Source: Aquipseudomonas alcaligenes (lineage in GTDB: Bacteria > Pseudomonadota > Gammaproteobacteria > Pseudomonadales > Pseudomonadaceae). From it: DNA of 64,000 nt. Below the pieces are notes generated by a model. That model had not been told where the DNA came from, ran no database searches, and saw nothing but the letters and a program-made list of their open reading frames with translations. The stretch is from contig NZ_FTNW01000006.1 of the NCBI RefSeq assembly GCF_900156545.1, positions 186,001 to 250,000 of the forward strand, given 5' to 3'. Positions within the stretch are counted from its first letter, which is position 1, and each line of letters opens with the position of its first letter. Shown one piece after another: positions 18,685 to 27,510 of the stretch. Both the position numbers and the translations under genes were made by a program.

Positions 18685-19518
18685 TCAGTGCGCCTGAGCG
18701 CTGCTCCAGTCGATCAGGCCGAACTGCCAGGTAGCCAGGATCAGCAGGCCGAAGCCGATGCGGTACCAGGCGAACACGGCATAGCTGTGGTTGGCGATGA
18801 ACTTGAGCAGGGCGCGGACGGCAATCATGGCGAAGATAAAGGACACCACGAAACCGAGAGCGAACACCGGCAGGTCTCCCGGCTGGAACAGCTCGCGATA
18901 CTTGTAGCCGGAGTACACGGCGGCACCAACCATGGTCGGCATGGCCAGGAAGAACGAGAACTCGGTGGCGGCGCGGCGCGACAGGCCAAACAGCAGGCCA
19001 CCGATGATGGTGGAGGCCGAACGCGACGTACCGGGGATCATGGCCAGACACTGGGCGAAGCCGATCTTCAGCGCCTCCTTCCAAGTCATGTCGTCCACCT
19101 CCTCAACCGTCACCTCGTGCTGGCGGCGTTCGGCCCAGAGCATCACCAGTCCGCCGATGATCAGGGCCGCAGCCACGGTGATGGCGTTGAACAGGTAGTC
19201 GTGAATCAGGTCGGCGAAGGCCACACCAATGACCACCGCCGGCAGGAAGGCGATCAGCAGGTTGGCGGTGAAGCGCTGCGCCTCGCGCTGGCGCGGCACA
19301 TTGAACACCGTGATGAGGATCTTGCGCCGGTATTCCCACATCACCGCCAGGATGGCACCCAGCTGGATGATGATATTGAAGGCCATCGCCCGCTCACCAC
19401 CGAAGCCAAGCAGGTCGGCCACCACGATCTGGTGCCCGGTACTGGAGATCGGCAAAAACTCGGTGAGGCCCTCTACCACACCCAAAATCACTGCCTGCAG
19501 GGCGGTCCACAAATCCAT
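18685..19518 (-). CDS. uppP: Undecaprenyl-diphosphatase UppP/BacA
   Basis: 277-residue polytopic membrane protein that dephosphorylates undecaprenyl diphosphate to recycle the lipid carrier for peptidoglycan and other envelope polymers. Both family active-site motifs are present: [14 protein letters not shown] near the N-terminus (about 16-29) and the PGTSRSAST motif (about 162-170). About eight hydrophobic segments follow the usual topology. The length equals the E. coli protein (about 273). High expression confers bacitracin resistance (knowledge). The cold-shock–DUF1294 gene follows 8 nt downstream on the same strand. Confidence 0.93.
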   Translation of the reverse strand: MDLWTALQAVILGVVEGLTEFLPISSTGHQIVVADLLGFGGERAMAFNIIIQLGAILAVMWEYRRKILITVFNVPRQREAQRFTANLLIAFLPAVVIGVAFADLIHDYLFNAITVAAALIIGGLVMLWAERRQHEVTVEEVDDMTWKEALKIGFAQCLAMIPGTSRSASTIIGGLLFGLSRRAATEFSFFLAMPTMVGAAVYSGYKYRELFQPGDLPVFALGFVVSFIFAMIAVRALLKFIANHSYAVFAWYRIGFGLLILATWQFGLIDWSSAQAH

Positions 19519-19629
19519 GCAATACCTCGGTCTGGCCTTTTCCGCAGAACGGCCGATAACAAAATGGGAGCCTGACTGACAGGCGGAAAACGGCCGGCAT
19601 GCTACCAGATGGGCCGCCGTGACGCTGCC

Positions 19630-19649
19630 TTGCCAATGACTAATGGCAA
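19630..19649. promoter_or_regulatory. Inverted repeat upstream of the chemoreceptor gene
   Basis: TTGCCA and TGGCAA arms, 8 nt apart, lie about 60 bp before the chemoreceptor start in the divergent gap with uppP. It could be an operator; nothing identifies the regulator. Confidence 0.35.
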
Positions 19650-19706
19650 AGCTTCTAGACTGGCTATTAGCTAGCGTCTATCTGGAATACAAAACGGGAG
19701 CCGTCC

Positions 19707-21338
19707 ATGAATGGCCTGCGCAATCTTCCCATCAGCCGTCGCCTGTGGCTGATCCTGCTGTCATCAATTCTCATGCTCCTGGCACTGACCGGGCTGATGC
19801 TGAAGCAGATCCACCACGACCTGTATGAGGCCAAGGCGCTGAAGACGCACCATGTGGTGGAGACCGCTCTGGGCGTGATCAAGCACTTTCACGGCCTGGA
19901 AAGCACCGGCATGAGCCGCACGGATGCACAGAAACAGGCGATGGAACTGATCCGCAGCCTGCGCTACGACGAGGACGACTACTTCTGGATCAACGACATG
20001 ACCCCGACCATGGTCATGCACCCGACCAACCCCAAGCTCGAAGGCCAGAACCTGTCGGGCCTGAAAGACCCGGATGGCAAGTTCCTGTTCAACGAGATGG
20101 TCGCCATTGCCAGGCAGCAGGGAGCGGGCCAAGTCGACTACCGCTGGCCAAAGCCTGGCTCCGAAGAGCCTGTACCCAAGATTTCCTACGTAGAGCTGTT
20201 CCAGCCCTGGGGCTGGATACTGGGTTCCGGTATTTATGTGGACGATGTCCAGGCGGAGTTTCGTGACCAGGCCCTGCGCGCCTTTTCCATCCTGCTCGTC
20301 ATCGCCCTGCTGCTGGCCGCGCTGGTCATCCTGATTGCGCGCAGCATCGCCCGTCCGCTGGACGAAGCCGTCAGCGCCATGGCCAACATCGCCAGCGGCG
20401 AAGCCGATTTGACGCGAAGCCTGGACAACCATGGCAGCGACGAACTGACCGCGCTGGGCGGGCACTTCAATGCCTTTACCGGCAAGTTGCGTAGCGTGGT
20501 CGGCCAGTCGCTGCAGGCAGCTGGCGAGCTCGACCAGGCCTCGCAGTCACTCGGCGAGATTGCCAGCAATGCGCAGCAGCATAGCCAGCAGCAATCCCAG
20601 CAGATGGAGCTGGTCGCCACCGCGATCAACGAGGTGTCCTACGCCGTGCAGGATGTGGCGAAGAATGCCGAGCATGCCGCCAGCGAGGTAAGCGGAGCGG
20701 AGCAGCAGGCCCTGCAGGGGCAGCAGAACATCGACAGCAGCGTCCGGCAGATCGACCAGCTGTCGGCGACCATCGATGAGGCCGTGAAGGTCATGCAGAC
20801 CCTGGCTCAGGAGAGCACGCAGATCGGCAGCGTACTGGAAGTGATCCGCTCCATCGCCGAGCAGACCAACCTGCTCGCGCTGAACGCCGCCATCGAAGCC
20901 GCGCGGGCCGGTGAACAGGGCCGCGGCTTCGCCGTGGTGGCCGACGAGGTGCGCATGCTGGCGCAGCGGACCCAGCAGTCCACGTCGGAGATTCAGGGCA
21001 TGATCGAACGCCTGCAGGGCAATTCGGAGGCCGCGGTCAAGGTGATCAACGCCAGCAGCCACGCTTCCCAGCTGACCGTGGAGCAGGCGCGCAAGGCTGG
21101 CGAGAGCCTCAGTCAGATCGCCGCCTCCCTGCGCAACCTGACCAGCTTGAATGCCTCCATCGCCAGTGCCACGCTGCAACAGTCGCATGTCGTGGACGAT
21201 ATCAATCAGAATGTCACCCAGGCGGCCACGCTGGCGCACGAGAACGCGCTGGCAGCCGACCAGTCCAGCGAGGCCAGCCGTCATCTGGGGCAACTGGCCG
21301 GGCAACTGAACCGCCTGTTGGGGCAATTCCGCGTGTAA
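19707..21338 (+). CDS. Methyl-accepting chemotaxis protein with single-Cache sensor
   Basis: 543 residues with the classic transmembrane receptor layout: N-terminal membrane helix (about 14-34), periplasmic single-Cache domain (about 35-185) with the hallmark DDYFWINDM and PWGWILGSGIYVDD motifs, second membrane helix (about 190-212), HAMP domain, and cytoplasmic signalling domain with the EQTNLLALNAAIEAARAGE hairpin tip. sCache receptors of this type bind small organic acids such as malate, acetate or related ligands (knowledge); the ligand here is not deducible. No C-terminal CheR-docking pentapeptide is seen. The following small gene is only 10 nt away. Confidence 0.9.
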   Translation: MNGLRNLPISRRLWLILLSSILMLLALTGLMLKQIHHDLYEAKALKTHHVVETALGVIKHFHGLESTGMSRTDAQKQAMELIRSLRYDEDDYFWINDMTPTMVMHPTNPKLEGQNLSGLKDPDGKFLFNEMVAIARQQGAGQVDYRWPKPGSEEPVPKISYVELFQPWGWILGSGIYVDDVQAEFRDQALRAFSILLVIALLLAALVILIARSIARPLDEAVSAMANIASGEADLTRSLDNHGSDELTALGGHFNAFTGKLRSVVGQSLQAAGELDQASQSLGEIASNAQQHSQQQSQQMELVATAINEVSYAVQDVAKNAEHAASEVSGAEQQALQGQQNIDSSVRQIDQLSATIDEAVKVMQTLAQESTQIGSVLEVIRSIAEQTNLLALNAAIEAARAGEQGRGFAVVADEVRMLAQRTQQSTSEIQGMIERLQGNSEAAVKVINASSHASQLTVEQARKAGESLSQIAASLRNLTSLNASIASATLQQSHVVDDINQNVTQAATLAHENALAADQSSEASRHLGQLAGQLNRLLGQFRV

Positions 21339-21348
21339 AGAGGTGTCG

Positions 21349-21963
21349 ATGAGCAGCATGGAGCATCAGGAAGTCAGTTTCGGCCAGCAGCAGAACCAGG
21401 ACCTGATCTGGGACCTGGACAGCATTGCTCGCCGCGAACTGGCCGAACGCTTCATCAAGCTGTTCGAGAACCGCCTGTGCGTTTACTCGGAGTCCACCCG
21501 CCAGCTGTATACCAACTACGACCTGCACTTCCCCGCCGACTACGGGCGCAAGATGGTGGTGCTGCCGAACCCGTACGCCTTCCACGACACCCTGCACGGC
21601 ATCGACCCCGTGGCGGTGCGCAAGACCGGCCTCTGCGTGCTGCCTGGCGTCGTGCTGGGCAAGCCCGGGCTGATGCTGACCACGCAGATCCGTGACGGCG
21701 GACCTGCGCCCAAGACCATGCCATTCAAACCGGCCCTGGCACAGATCATCAGCAACCAGAAGAAGATCGGCGACGTGTTCCTGCCTATCCTGATGAAAGG
21801 CGACCTGCGCGAGTTCGATCAGAGCATGCCTTACATCCACCTGCACCGCCTGCAGGTGCAACGCCTGGGACTGCTGTCGTCCTTCGAGCGCGATGACATC
21901 CAGCAGACCATCACGCGCAAGCTGCTGACACTCTACCGACAGGCCGACAGCCTGGGCTGCTGA
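21349..21963 (+). CDS. Conserved hypothetical protein downstream of a chemoreceptor
   Basis: 204-residue soluble protein that I do not recognise. The ATG at 21349 follows the AAAGAGG Shine-Dalgarno with correct spacing, which argues against an in-frame GTG at 21343 that overlaps that site. No signal peptide, membrane segment or obvious catalytic motif; the composition is balanced with scattered Tyr, His and Pro residues. It begins 10 nt after the chemoreceptor stop, so it is probably cotranscribed, and may act in the same signalling process. Alternatively it is an unrelated passenger gene. Confidence 0.7.
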   Translation: MSSMEHQEVSFGQQQNQDLIWDLDSIARRELAERFIKLFENRLCVYSESTRQLYTNYDLHFPADYGRKMVVLPNPYAFHDTLHGIDPVAVRKTGLCVLPGVVLGKPGLMLTTQIRDGGPAPKTMPFKPALAQIISNQKKIGDVFLPILMKGDLREFDQSMPYIHLHRLQVQRLGLLSSFERDDIQQTITRKLLTLYRQADSLGC

Positions 21964-21973
21964 CCCGTTTAAA

Positions 21974-22045
21974 GCGATAGATTTGTTATGGCCGCTTGCC
22001 ATCGTCCTTATGGATTGGCATAAACGTACCCCATAACAAAATCGC
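21974..22045. promoter_or_regulatory. Long inverted repeat before the di-haem cytochrome gene
   Basis: Arms GCGAT…TTTGTTATGG (21974-21991) and CCATAACAAA-ATCGC (22031-22045) are complementary over 15 positions and enclose a smaller GCCAT/ATGG hairpin. It lies between the small gene and the cytochrome ATG. It could fold as a terminator-like cruciform or be a pair of regulator half-sites; no T tract follows. Confidence 0.45.
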
Positions 22046-22063
22046 CACACGGATGTTGATGTC

Positions 22064-23944
22064 ATGCGAGTCCTGCGCCGCGCACTCCTGTTGATCCTGT
22101 TGCTGGTCCTCGCCGCCCTCGCGGTCGTCCTCTACTACATCGCCAACCCCAACCTGCCGGTGTTCGACAAGCCGCAGCAGGTGCATTACCTCGGCCAGTG
22201 GAGCGAGCAGGCGCGCCAGACCTACTACTACACCCCGCAGGGCACCACGGTTAAGGGTCTGCGGTATGAGTGGTTCACCGCGCTCGAACTGCCCTTCAGC
22301 AAGGACAAGTTCGCCCGCCCTGACTACCTGGCGCGCTTTGGCTTCCTCATCGACCCGCAGCAGCGGCCCAGCGCGCTCAACCCCGGCAACCTGCCGGTCG
22401 GCTTCGCCCGCCATGCCGACGACGAGACCGGCGCCCAGTACCTCGACATCAGCTGCGCCGCCTGCCACACCGGCGAGCTGCGCTACCAGGGCCAGGCCAT
22501 CCGCATCGATGGTGGCGCCGCCCTGCATTCGCTGGCCTCCACCGTGCCCACGCTCAAGGGGGGTGGTTTCGGCCAGGCGCTGGGCATGAGCATGGCCTTC
22601 ACCTACTACAACCCGGTGAAGTTCAACCGCTTCGCCCGCGAAGTGCTGGGTGACAACTACGACAGTGGCAAGCAGCAGCTGCGCCAGGACTTCAAGGCCG
22701 TACTCGACCGCCTGCTGGATACCGCCATGAACGACTGGCACCGTGGCCTCTACCCCACCGAGGAAGGTTTCGGCCGCACCGACGCCTTCGGCCGCATCGC
22801 CAACAGCGTCTTCGGCGACGCCATCGACGAGAGCAACTACCGGGTGGCCAACGCCCCGGTCAGCTACCCGCAGGTGTGGGATATCTGGAAGTTCGACTGG
22901 GTGCAATGGAACGGCTCGGCCATGCAGCCCATGGCACGCAACATCGGTGAGGCGCTGGGAGTCGGCGCCACCCTGCACCTGTTCGACGAAAACGGCGAGC
23001 CAATGACGCACGACGAGCGCTATCCGTCCAGCGTGCGCCTGCGCGACCTGTACACCCTGGAGGAAACGCTCAAGCAGCTCAAGCCGCCGACCTGGCCGGA
23101 ACAGGTGCTGGGCAAGGTCGACCTCAAGCTGGCCAGCCAGGGCCGTGCCCTGTTCGCCGAGAACTGCGCCTACTGCCACGCCCCCGACCCGGTGCCGCGC
23201 GACAAGCGCCTGGCCCCGGCACGCGACCCGGAATGGCACCTGCGCATCGTGCCGACTCGCATCATCGGCACCGACCCGACCACCGCCGACAACATCGCCG
23301 ACCACCGCTTCGATATCCGCAAGCTGGGCTGGCAGAAGGAAGAACTGGCCAAGCTGGACGTCAAGCTGTTCGGCTCAAGCCTTGAGGAAGTCGACTTCGC
23401 CAGCATTTCCAGCGCCAAGGGCCTGGCCTACGTGACCGCCTATGTGGAAGACCGTGCCTACCGTGATGCCGGCATCCAGCCGCGCGAACGCTGGCGCATG
23501 GACGGCTACGGCCTGGCCATCGGCGTACAGGAGAAACGCGGCTACAAGGCGCGTCCGCTGCATGGCATCTGGGCCACGCCGCCGTTCCTGCACAACGGCT
23601 CGGTGCCCAACCTGTTCCAGCTGCTGTCCCCGGTGGTCGAGCGCGATAGCCAGTTCTGGGTCGGCAACTTCGAGTACGACCCCAGGCGCGCCGGTTTCCT
23701 CACCGAAAAATTCGAAGGCGGTTTCCTGTTCGACACCCGCATCACCGGCAACGGTAACCGCGGCCACGAGTTCCGTGACGGATGCCGAAACGAAGGCGTA
23801 ATCGGGCGCTATCTGGAACCCGAGGAACGCTATGCGCTGATCGAGTACCTCAAGGTGATGGGCGACGAGAGGCTGGAGAGCCAGCTGCAACCCGCCGAGA
23901 GCCGCGCCTGGACCCCCGGCCCCAGCTGCCAGAACAACAACTAA
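22064..23944 (+). CDS. Di-haem c-type cytochrome of the RoxA/MauG-CcP superfamily
   Basis: 626 residues with a single N-terminal membrane/signal segment (about 5-27) and two CxxCH haem c motifs, CAACH at 131-135 and CAYCH at 368-372. The large size, the spacing of the haems and the C-terminal RPLHGIWATPPFLHNGSVPNL segment resemble the di-haem peroxidase-like family that includes the rubber oxygenase RoxA. The protein would be periplasmic or exported. It is 12 nt upstream of a catalase-fold gene, so the two probably act together on peroxides or oxygenated lipids. Substrate is unknown; a plain cytochrome c peroxidase is less likely given the length (usual length about 350). Confidence 0.82.
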   Translation: MRVLRRALLLILLLVLAALAVVLYYIANPNLPVFDKPQQVHYLGQWSEQARQTYYYTPQGTTVKGLRYEWFTALELPFSKDKFARPDYLARFGFLIDPQQRPSALNPGNLPVGFARHADDETGAQYLDISCAACHTGELRYQGQAIRIDGGAALHSLASTVPTLKGGGFGQALGMSMAFTYYNPVKFNRFAREVLGDNYDSGKQQLRQDFKAVLDRLLDTAMNDWHRGLYPTEEGFGRTDAFGRIANSVFGDAIDESNYRVANAPVSYPQVWDIWKFDWVQWNGSAMQPMARNIGEALGVGATLHLFDENGEPMTHDERYPSSVRLRDLYTLEETLKQLKPPTWPEQVLGKVDLKLASQGRALFAENCAYCHAPDPVPRDKRLAPARDPEWHLRIVPTRIIGTDPTTADNIADHRFDIRKLGWQKEELAKLDVKLFGSSLEEVDFASISSAKGLAYVTAYVEDRAYRDAGIQPRERWRMDGYGLAIGVQEKRGYKARPLHGIWATPPFLHNGSVPNLFQLLSPVVERDSQFWVGNFEYDPRRAGFLTEKFEGGFLFDTRITGNGNRGHEFRDGCRNEGVIGRYLEPEERYALIEYLKVMGDERLESQLQPAESRAWTPGPSCQNNN

Positions 23945-23956
23945 GGAATAGTTGCC

Positions 23957-25102
23957 ATGCTCAAACGTATCTGGCTCTGGCTTGGCCGCCTGCTTGGCAA
24001 GCTGCTGCTTGTGCTCCTGATCGTCGGCGGCCTCGGCTGGGCTGTTGGCAGCGCCTACTACGCCTGGAAATTCTCCGGCCCGGTGTCCACCGAGGAGGAA
24101 ATCCCGGCCGATGAGGCGGCGCTGACCCAGGGCATCATCGAGGATGCCATTCGTATCGTCGAGCAGCACCGCGACAACACCCGCGTGCTGCGCGATGCCC
24201 ACGCCAAGGCCCACGGCTGCGTGAAAGCGCAGATGACCGTGCTGCAGAACCTGGCCCCGGAACTGCGCCATGGCGTACTGGCCGAGCCGGGCAAGACCTG
24301 GCAGGCCTGGATGCGCCTGTCCAATGGCAACGCCTACCCGCAGTTCGACAGTGCCCGCGATGCTCGCGGCATGGCCATCAAGCTGCTCGACGTGCCCGGT
24401 GACAAGCTGCTGAGCAGCAAGGCCACGGCCGGCAACCAGGACTTCGTGATGTTCAACCACCCGGTGTTCTTCGTCCGTGACGTTGCCGAGTACAAGCAGA
24501 ACTTCGCAGCGCAGGCCGACGGCAGCAAGATCCTGGCATTCTTCCCCAGCTGGGACCCGCGTACCTGGGAGGTTCGCCACCTGATCATTGCGCTGAAGAC
24601 CCTGGCACCTGCACCGGAGAGCCCGGTCACGGCCACCTACAACTCCATTGCCCCATTCAAGCTCGGGCCGCACAACATCAAGTATCGCGTGGTTCCGGAC
24701 CCGCAGAGCTGCCCGCCCTACGAACTGCCGGAACAGAACACCGCGCTACCCAACTTCCTGCGCAACGCCCTGTATCAGCAACTGTCGCTGGACCGGGTGC
24801 CGGCCTGCTTCGCCCTGCAGGTGCAGCGGCAGAACGCCGACTACTACATGCCCATCGAGGACACCAGCGTGCAGTGGAGCGAGGACATCTCGCCATTCGA
24901 GACCGTGGCGACGGTGCGCGTGGAGCCGCAGGACTTCGACTCCCGCGAGCAGAACCTGGCCTGCGACAACCTCTCCTTCAACCCCTGGCACGCGTTGCCC
25001 GAGCATCGCCCGATCGGCGGCATCAACCGCCTGCGCAAGGCGGTGTACGAAGCCGTCAGCGTCTACCGCCACCAGCGCAACGCCGCGCCGCAGGCGCACT
25101 GA
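23957..25102 (+). CDS. Catalase-family haem protein, membrane-anchored
   Basis: 381 residues. An N-terminal membrane helix (about 13-34) anchors a catalase-fold domain. Visible catalase signatures are the distal His in DAHAKAHG (about 74-81), the RLSNGN strand, the DFVMFNHPVFFVRD motif with the active-site Asn, and the proximal RKAVY (R-x3-Y) haem-ligand motif near the C-terminus. It is shorter than true catalases (about 480 or more) and belongs to the minimal catalase-related group that also includes allene-oxide-synthase-like enzymes. The gene follows the di-haem cytochrome and ends at a strong terminator, forming a two-gene unit. Confidence 0.83.
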   Translation: MLKRIWLWLGRLLGKLLLVLLIVGGLGWAVGSAYYAWKFSGPVSTEEEIPADEAALTQGIIEDAIRIVEQHRDNTRVLRDAHAKAHGCVKAQMTVLQNLAPELRHGVLAEPGKTWQAWMRLSNGNAYPQFDSARDARGMAIKLLDVPGDKLLSSKATAGNQDFVMFNHPVFFVRDVAEYKQNFAAQADGSKILAFFPSWDPRTWEVRHLIIALKTLAPAPESPVTATYNSIAPFKLGPHNIKYRVVPDPQSCPPYELPEQNTALPNFLRNALYQQLSLDRVPACFALQVQRQNADYYMPIEDTSVQWSEDISPFETVATVRVEPQDFDSREQNLACDNLSFNPWHALPEHRPIGGINRLRKAVYEAVSVYRHQRNAAPQAH

Positions 25103-25138
25103 AAAAACAAGGCCGCCTCAGGGCGGCCTTGTTGTTTA
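25103..25138. terminator. Bidirectional intrinsic terminator after the catalase-family gene
   Basis: Stem AACAAGGCCGCC with GGGCGGCCTTGTT and loop TCA, with flanking A- and T-rich tracts, serves both the + unit and the - strand aroC–mtn operon, which ends here. Confidence 0.88.
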
Positions 25139-25519
25139 GCCGCGACAGTGCAGGATCTGTTCGCGCCAGCGCCACTCGCAAGCCGCCAGCCCACCGACAA
25201 ACAGCGCTTCGCCGACCAGGTGGATCTGCGCGAACAGCGACGCAGCCCCTGCGAACTGCACCGCCATGACCACGCAGGCGCCCGCCCACAGGGCATTGCC
25301 GGCAACCAGCCCGTACAGCAGCAGGCGCGGGCGCTTGCCGCGTAGCGCCAGGGTAAAGGAATAACTGGCGTAGAGCAGGTTCGTCACGCCGATGAACAGC
25401 AGCAACCCGCGTGGCAGGCGATAGACCTCGCTCAGCCATGGGCCGAGCGACAGCACGAGCACACCCGCCGTGGCCGCTGCGGCACAATCGACCCAAAGCA
25501 GATGACGAGCTGCGCGCAT
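25136..25519 (-). CDS. Small inner-membrane protein of unknown function
   Basis: 127 residues with four predicted membrane helices (about 8-27, 38-60, 66-87, 91-112) and short basic loops. No family motif that I recognise. It is the last gene of the minus-strand group aroC–MFS–mtnBDC, starting 16 nt after the mtnC stop, so it is probably cotranscribed. The stop codon lies within the terminator's edge. A function in sulphur salvage is not implied by the sequence. Confidence 0.72.
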   Translation of the reverse strand: MRAARHLLWVDCAAAATAGVLVLSLGPWLSEVYRLPRGLLLFIGVTNLLYASYSFTLALRGKRPRLLLYGLVAGNALWAGACVVMAVQFAGAASLFAQIHLVGEALFVGGLAACEWRWREQILHCRG

Positions 25520-25535
25520 GGCAGAGCCCCCGCAG

Positions 25536-26219
25536 CTACAGGCGATCCAGATCGATCACCGCGAAGCTGGCCACCGTGTCATGCCCGGCCAGGCGACCAC
25601 CCTCGCGGGCCAGGCCGATGGTCTGCAGGCCGGCCTGCTGGGCGGCGTCCAGCTCCTGGACGATGTCGGAGAGGAACAGGATTTCCTCGCCCGGCAGGCC
25701 AATGGCCGCGGCGATGGTGCGGTACGACTCGGCCTCGCGCTTGGGGCCGTTGGTGGTGTCGAAATAGCCGCTGAACAGCCCGCTCAGGTCGCCGGCCTCG
25801 GAGCAGCCGAAGATCAGCTTCTGTGCCTGCACCGAACCGGAGGAATAGACGTACAGCGCATAGCCGGCCTGGTGCCAGCGCTTGAGCGCTTCCACCGCGT
25901 CCGGGTAGACATGGCCCTTGAGCTGGCCGCTGGCGTAGCCCTGCTGCCAGACCATGCCCTGCAACGCTTTGAGCGGCGTGGCCTTGCGGTCCTCGGCAAG
26001 CCACTGCAGGAGAATCTCGATGACCCGGATCAGGTCAGCCCCGCCCTCGCCGCTTTCGGCCCGCACGGCGTCCAGTTGCGCGGCCACGGCGGGCTCCTCG
26101 GCATGATCGAGGATGAACTGCGGCAGGTGCCGGGCGGCATAGGGGAACAGCACGTCGAAAACGAAGCTCACCGCGCTGGTGGTGCCTTCGATATCGGTGA
26201 GGATGGCTTTGATGGGCAT
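25536..26219 (-). CDS. mtnC: Enolase-phosphatase E1 (MtnC), methionine salvage
   Basis: 227-residue HAD-superfamily enzyme that converts 2,3-diketo-5-methylthiopentyl-1-phosphate to the acireductone in the methionine salvage pathway. HAD motif I is [14 protein letters not shown] near the N-terminus (nucleophile Asp), motif II is VYSSGS, and motif III/IV is [12 protein letters not shown]. The start at 26219 ([12 protein letters not shown]) has a GGAG site 5 nt upstream; the open frame further upstream reads through a REP-like repeat and is not coding. Genes mtnD and mtnB lie upstream in the same operon. Confidence 0.92.
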   Translation of the reverse strand: MPIKAILTDIEGTTSAVSFVFDVLFPYAARHLPQFILDHAEEPAVAAQLDAVRAESGEGGADLIRVIEILLQWLAEDRKATPLKALQGMVWQQGYASGQLKGHVYPDAVEALKRWHQAGYALYVYSSGSVQAQKLIFGCSEAGDLSGLFSGYFDTTNGPKREAESYRTIAAAIGLPGEEILFLSDIVQELDAAQQAGLQTIGLAREGGRLAGHDTVASFAVIDLDRL

Positions 26220-26244
26220 GGAGACTCCAGGGATGTGGGCGGCG

Positions 26245-26333
26245 CCCCCTCTCCCATTCATGGGAGAGGGCCGGGGAGAGGGTGAGGAAAATAGCCCTCT
26301 CCCCCAACCCCTCTCCCGCAAGCGGGAGAGGGG
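26245..26333. repeat. REP-like double-hairpin repeat, copy 1
   Basis: Two CT/GA-rich hairpins (26247-26270 and 26308-26333, stems built on CCCTCTCCC and its complement) separated by a G-rich then C-rich spacer, between mtnD and mtnC. A second copy with the same order lies at 41245-41335. Such elements are dispersed in Pseudomonas intergenic regions. Confidence 0.85.
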
Positions 26334-26342
26334 TGAAGAGCT

Positions 26343-26888
26343 TCAGTCTTCCAGACGCGGAAAACGACTGGCGATATCGTCGCCGGTGAAGTTGGCCACC
26401 CAGCCTTCCGGGTTGTTGAACAGGCGGATGGCGACGAAGTGCGGGAATTCGCCCATGTCGAACCAGTGGCGGGTGCCAGCCGGTACCGAGATCAGGTCGT
26501 TCTTCTCGCACAGCACCGCATACACGTACTCGTCGATGTGCAGGCTGAACAGGCCACGGCCGGCGACGAAGAAACGCACCTCATCCTCGCCGTGACGGTG
26601 CTCGTCGAGGAACTTGGCGCGCAGCTCGTCCTTCTGCGGGTGATCCTTGTTCAGGCTGACCACATCGACGGTGACATAGCCCTGCTCGGCCATCAGCTTG
26701 TCGATCTGCGGGCGGTAGGCGGCGATCACCTCGTCCTGCGCAGCGCCCGGCTGGATCGGCGCACTGGCCTGCCAGCGCTCGAAGCGCACGCCGACCTCGG
26801 CCAGGGTGGCGGCGATGTCCTCGAGGTGGGTCAGCACCTTGTTCGGCACGTCCGGGTTGGACTGGTGGTAGACGGTCAGGCTGCTCAT
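26343..26888 (-). CDS. mtnD: Acireductone dioxygenase (MtnD)
   Basis: 181-residue cupin enzyme of methionine salvage. It oxidises the acireductone to 2-keto-4-methylthiobutyrate and formate (Fe form) or to an off-pathway product (Ni form). The metal-binding cupin motif HRHGEDEVRFFVAGRG gives two His and one Glu ligand; the second cupin motif, GTRHWFDMG, supplies the third His. The length agrees with bacterial MtnD. The gene sits between mtnB (10 nt upstream) and mtnC, with a REP-like repeat separating it from mtnC. Confidence 0.93.
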   Translation of the reverse strand: MSSLTVYHQSNPDVPNKVLTHLEDIAATLAEVGVRFERWQASAPIQPGAAQDEVIAAYRPQIDKLMAEQGYVTVDVVSLNKDHPQKDELRAKFLDEHRHGEDEVRFFVAGRGLFSLHIDEYVYAVLCEKNDLISVPAGTRHWFDMGEFPHFVAIRLFNNPEGWVANFTGDDIASRFPRLED

Positions 26889-26898
26889 GAAATCTCCT

Positions 26899-27510
26899 CT
26901 AGCGCTGCAGCGCGCGTACTTTCAGTTCGCACTCGAACAGGAATTCGAAAGCCTCGACCTGGCGCAGGCAGTCAGCCATGGTCGCGCCCCAGGTGTACAG
27001 ACCGTGGCCACGGATCAGGTAGCCGACGCAATCCGGGTGTTCATCCAGCCAGGGCTGCACCTTGGCCGCCAGGCGGGCGATGTCCTGATCGTTATCGAAG
27101 ATCGGCACCAGGACCTGGCACTCGTGGCTGGAAACGCCGGCGAAGGCCTTCTGCAGCTCGTAGTCGGCAAATACCAGCGAGTCGGCCAGAGTCAGGCGCG
27201 ACAGCACGGTGGCGTTCACCGAGTGGGTGTGCAGCACGGCGCCGATGGCCGGCTGCCAGCGGTACAGCTGGGTGTGCAGCAGGGTCTCGGCCGAGGGCTT
27301 CTTGCCCGGCTCCAGGCTGTTGCCGTCGAGGTCGGTGGCCAGCACGTCGTCCTCGCCCAGCTGGCCCTTGTGCTTGCCGGAGACGGTGAGCAGCGCCTGG
27401 TCGGCGCTCAGGCGCGCGGAATAGTTGCTGCTGGTGGCCGGCGACCAGCCACGGCCATACAGGAATTGCCCGGCCTCGATGATCTGCCGGGTCAGTTGTT
27501 CACGGTTCAT
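26899..27510 (-). CDS. mtnB: Methylthioribulose-1-phosphate dehydratase (MtnB)
   Basis: 203-residue zinc enzyme of the class II aldolase/adducin family. It dehydrates 5-methylthioribulose-1-phosphate to the diketone substrate of MtnC. Zinc ligands are visible in the AVLHTHSVNATVL motif and in IRGHGLYTWG; the N-terminal SPATSSNYSARL segment is the substrate loop. The start at 27510 overlaps the stop of the upstream MFS gene as ATGA, indicating coupling. Clustered with mtnD and mtnC as in P. aeruginosa. Confidence 0.92.
   Translation of the reverse strand: MNREQLTRQIIEAGQFLYGRGWSPATSSNYSARLSADQALLTVSGKHKGQLGEDDVLATDLDGNSLEPGKKPSAETLLHTQLYRWQPAIGAVLHTHSVNATVLSRLTLADSLVFADYELQKAFAGVSSHECQVLVPIFDNDQDIARLAAKVQPWLDEHPDCVGYLIRGHGLYTWGATMADCLRQVEAFEFLFECELKVRALQR

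Noticed and set aside
26220..26342. Tandem CCCTCTCCC units as a CRISPR-like array
   Set aside because: Units are inverted rather than direct, spacers are not unique and of constant size, and no cas genes are present; it is a REP-type element.
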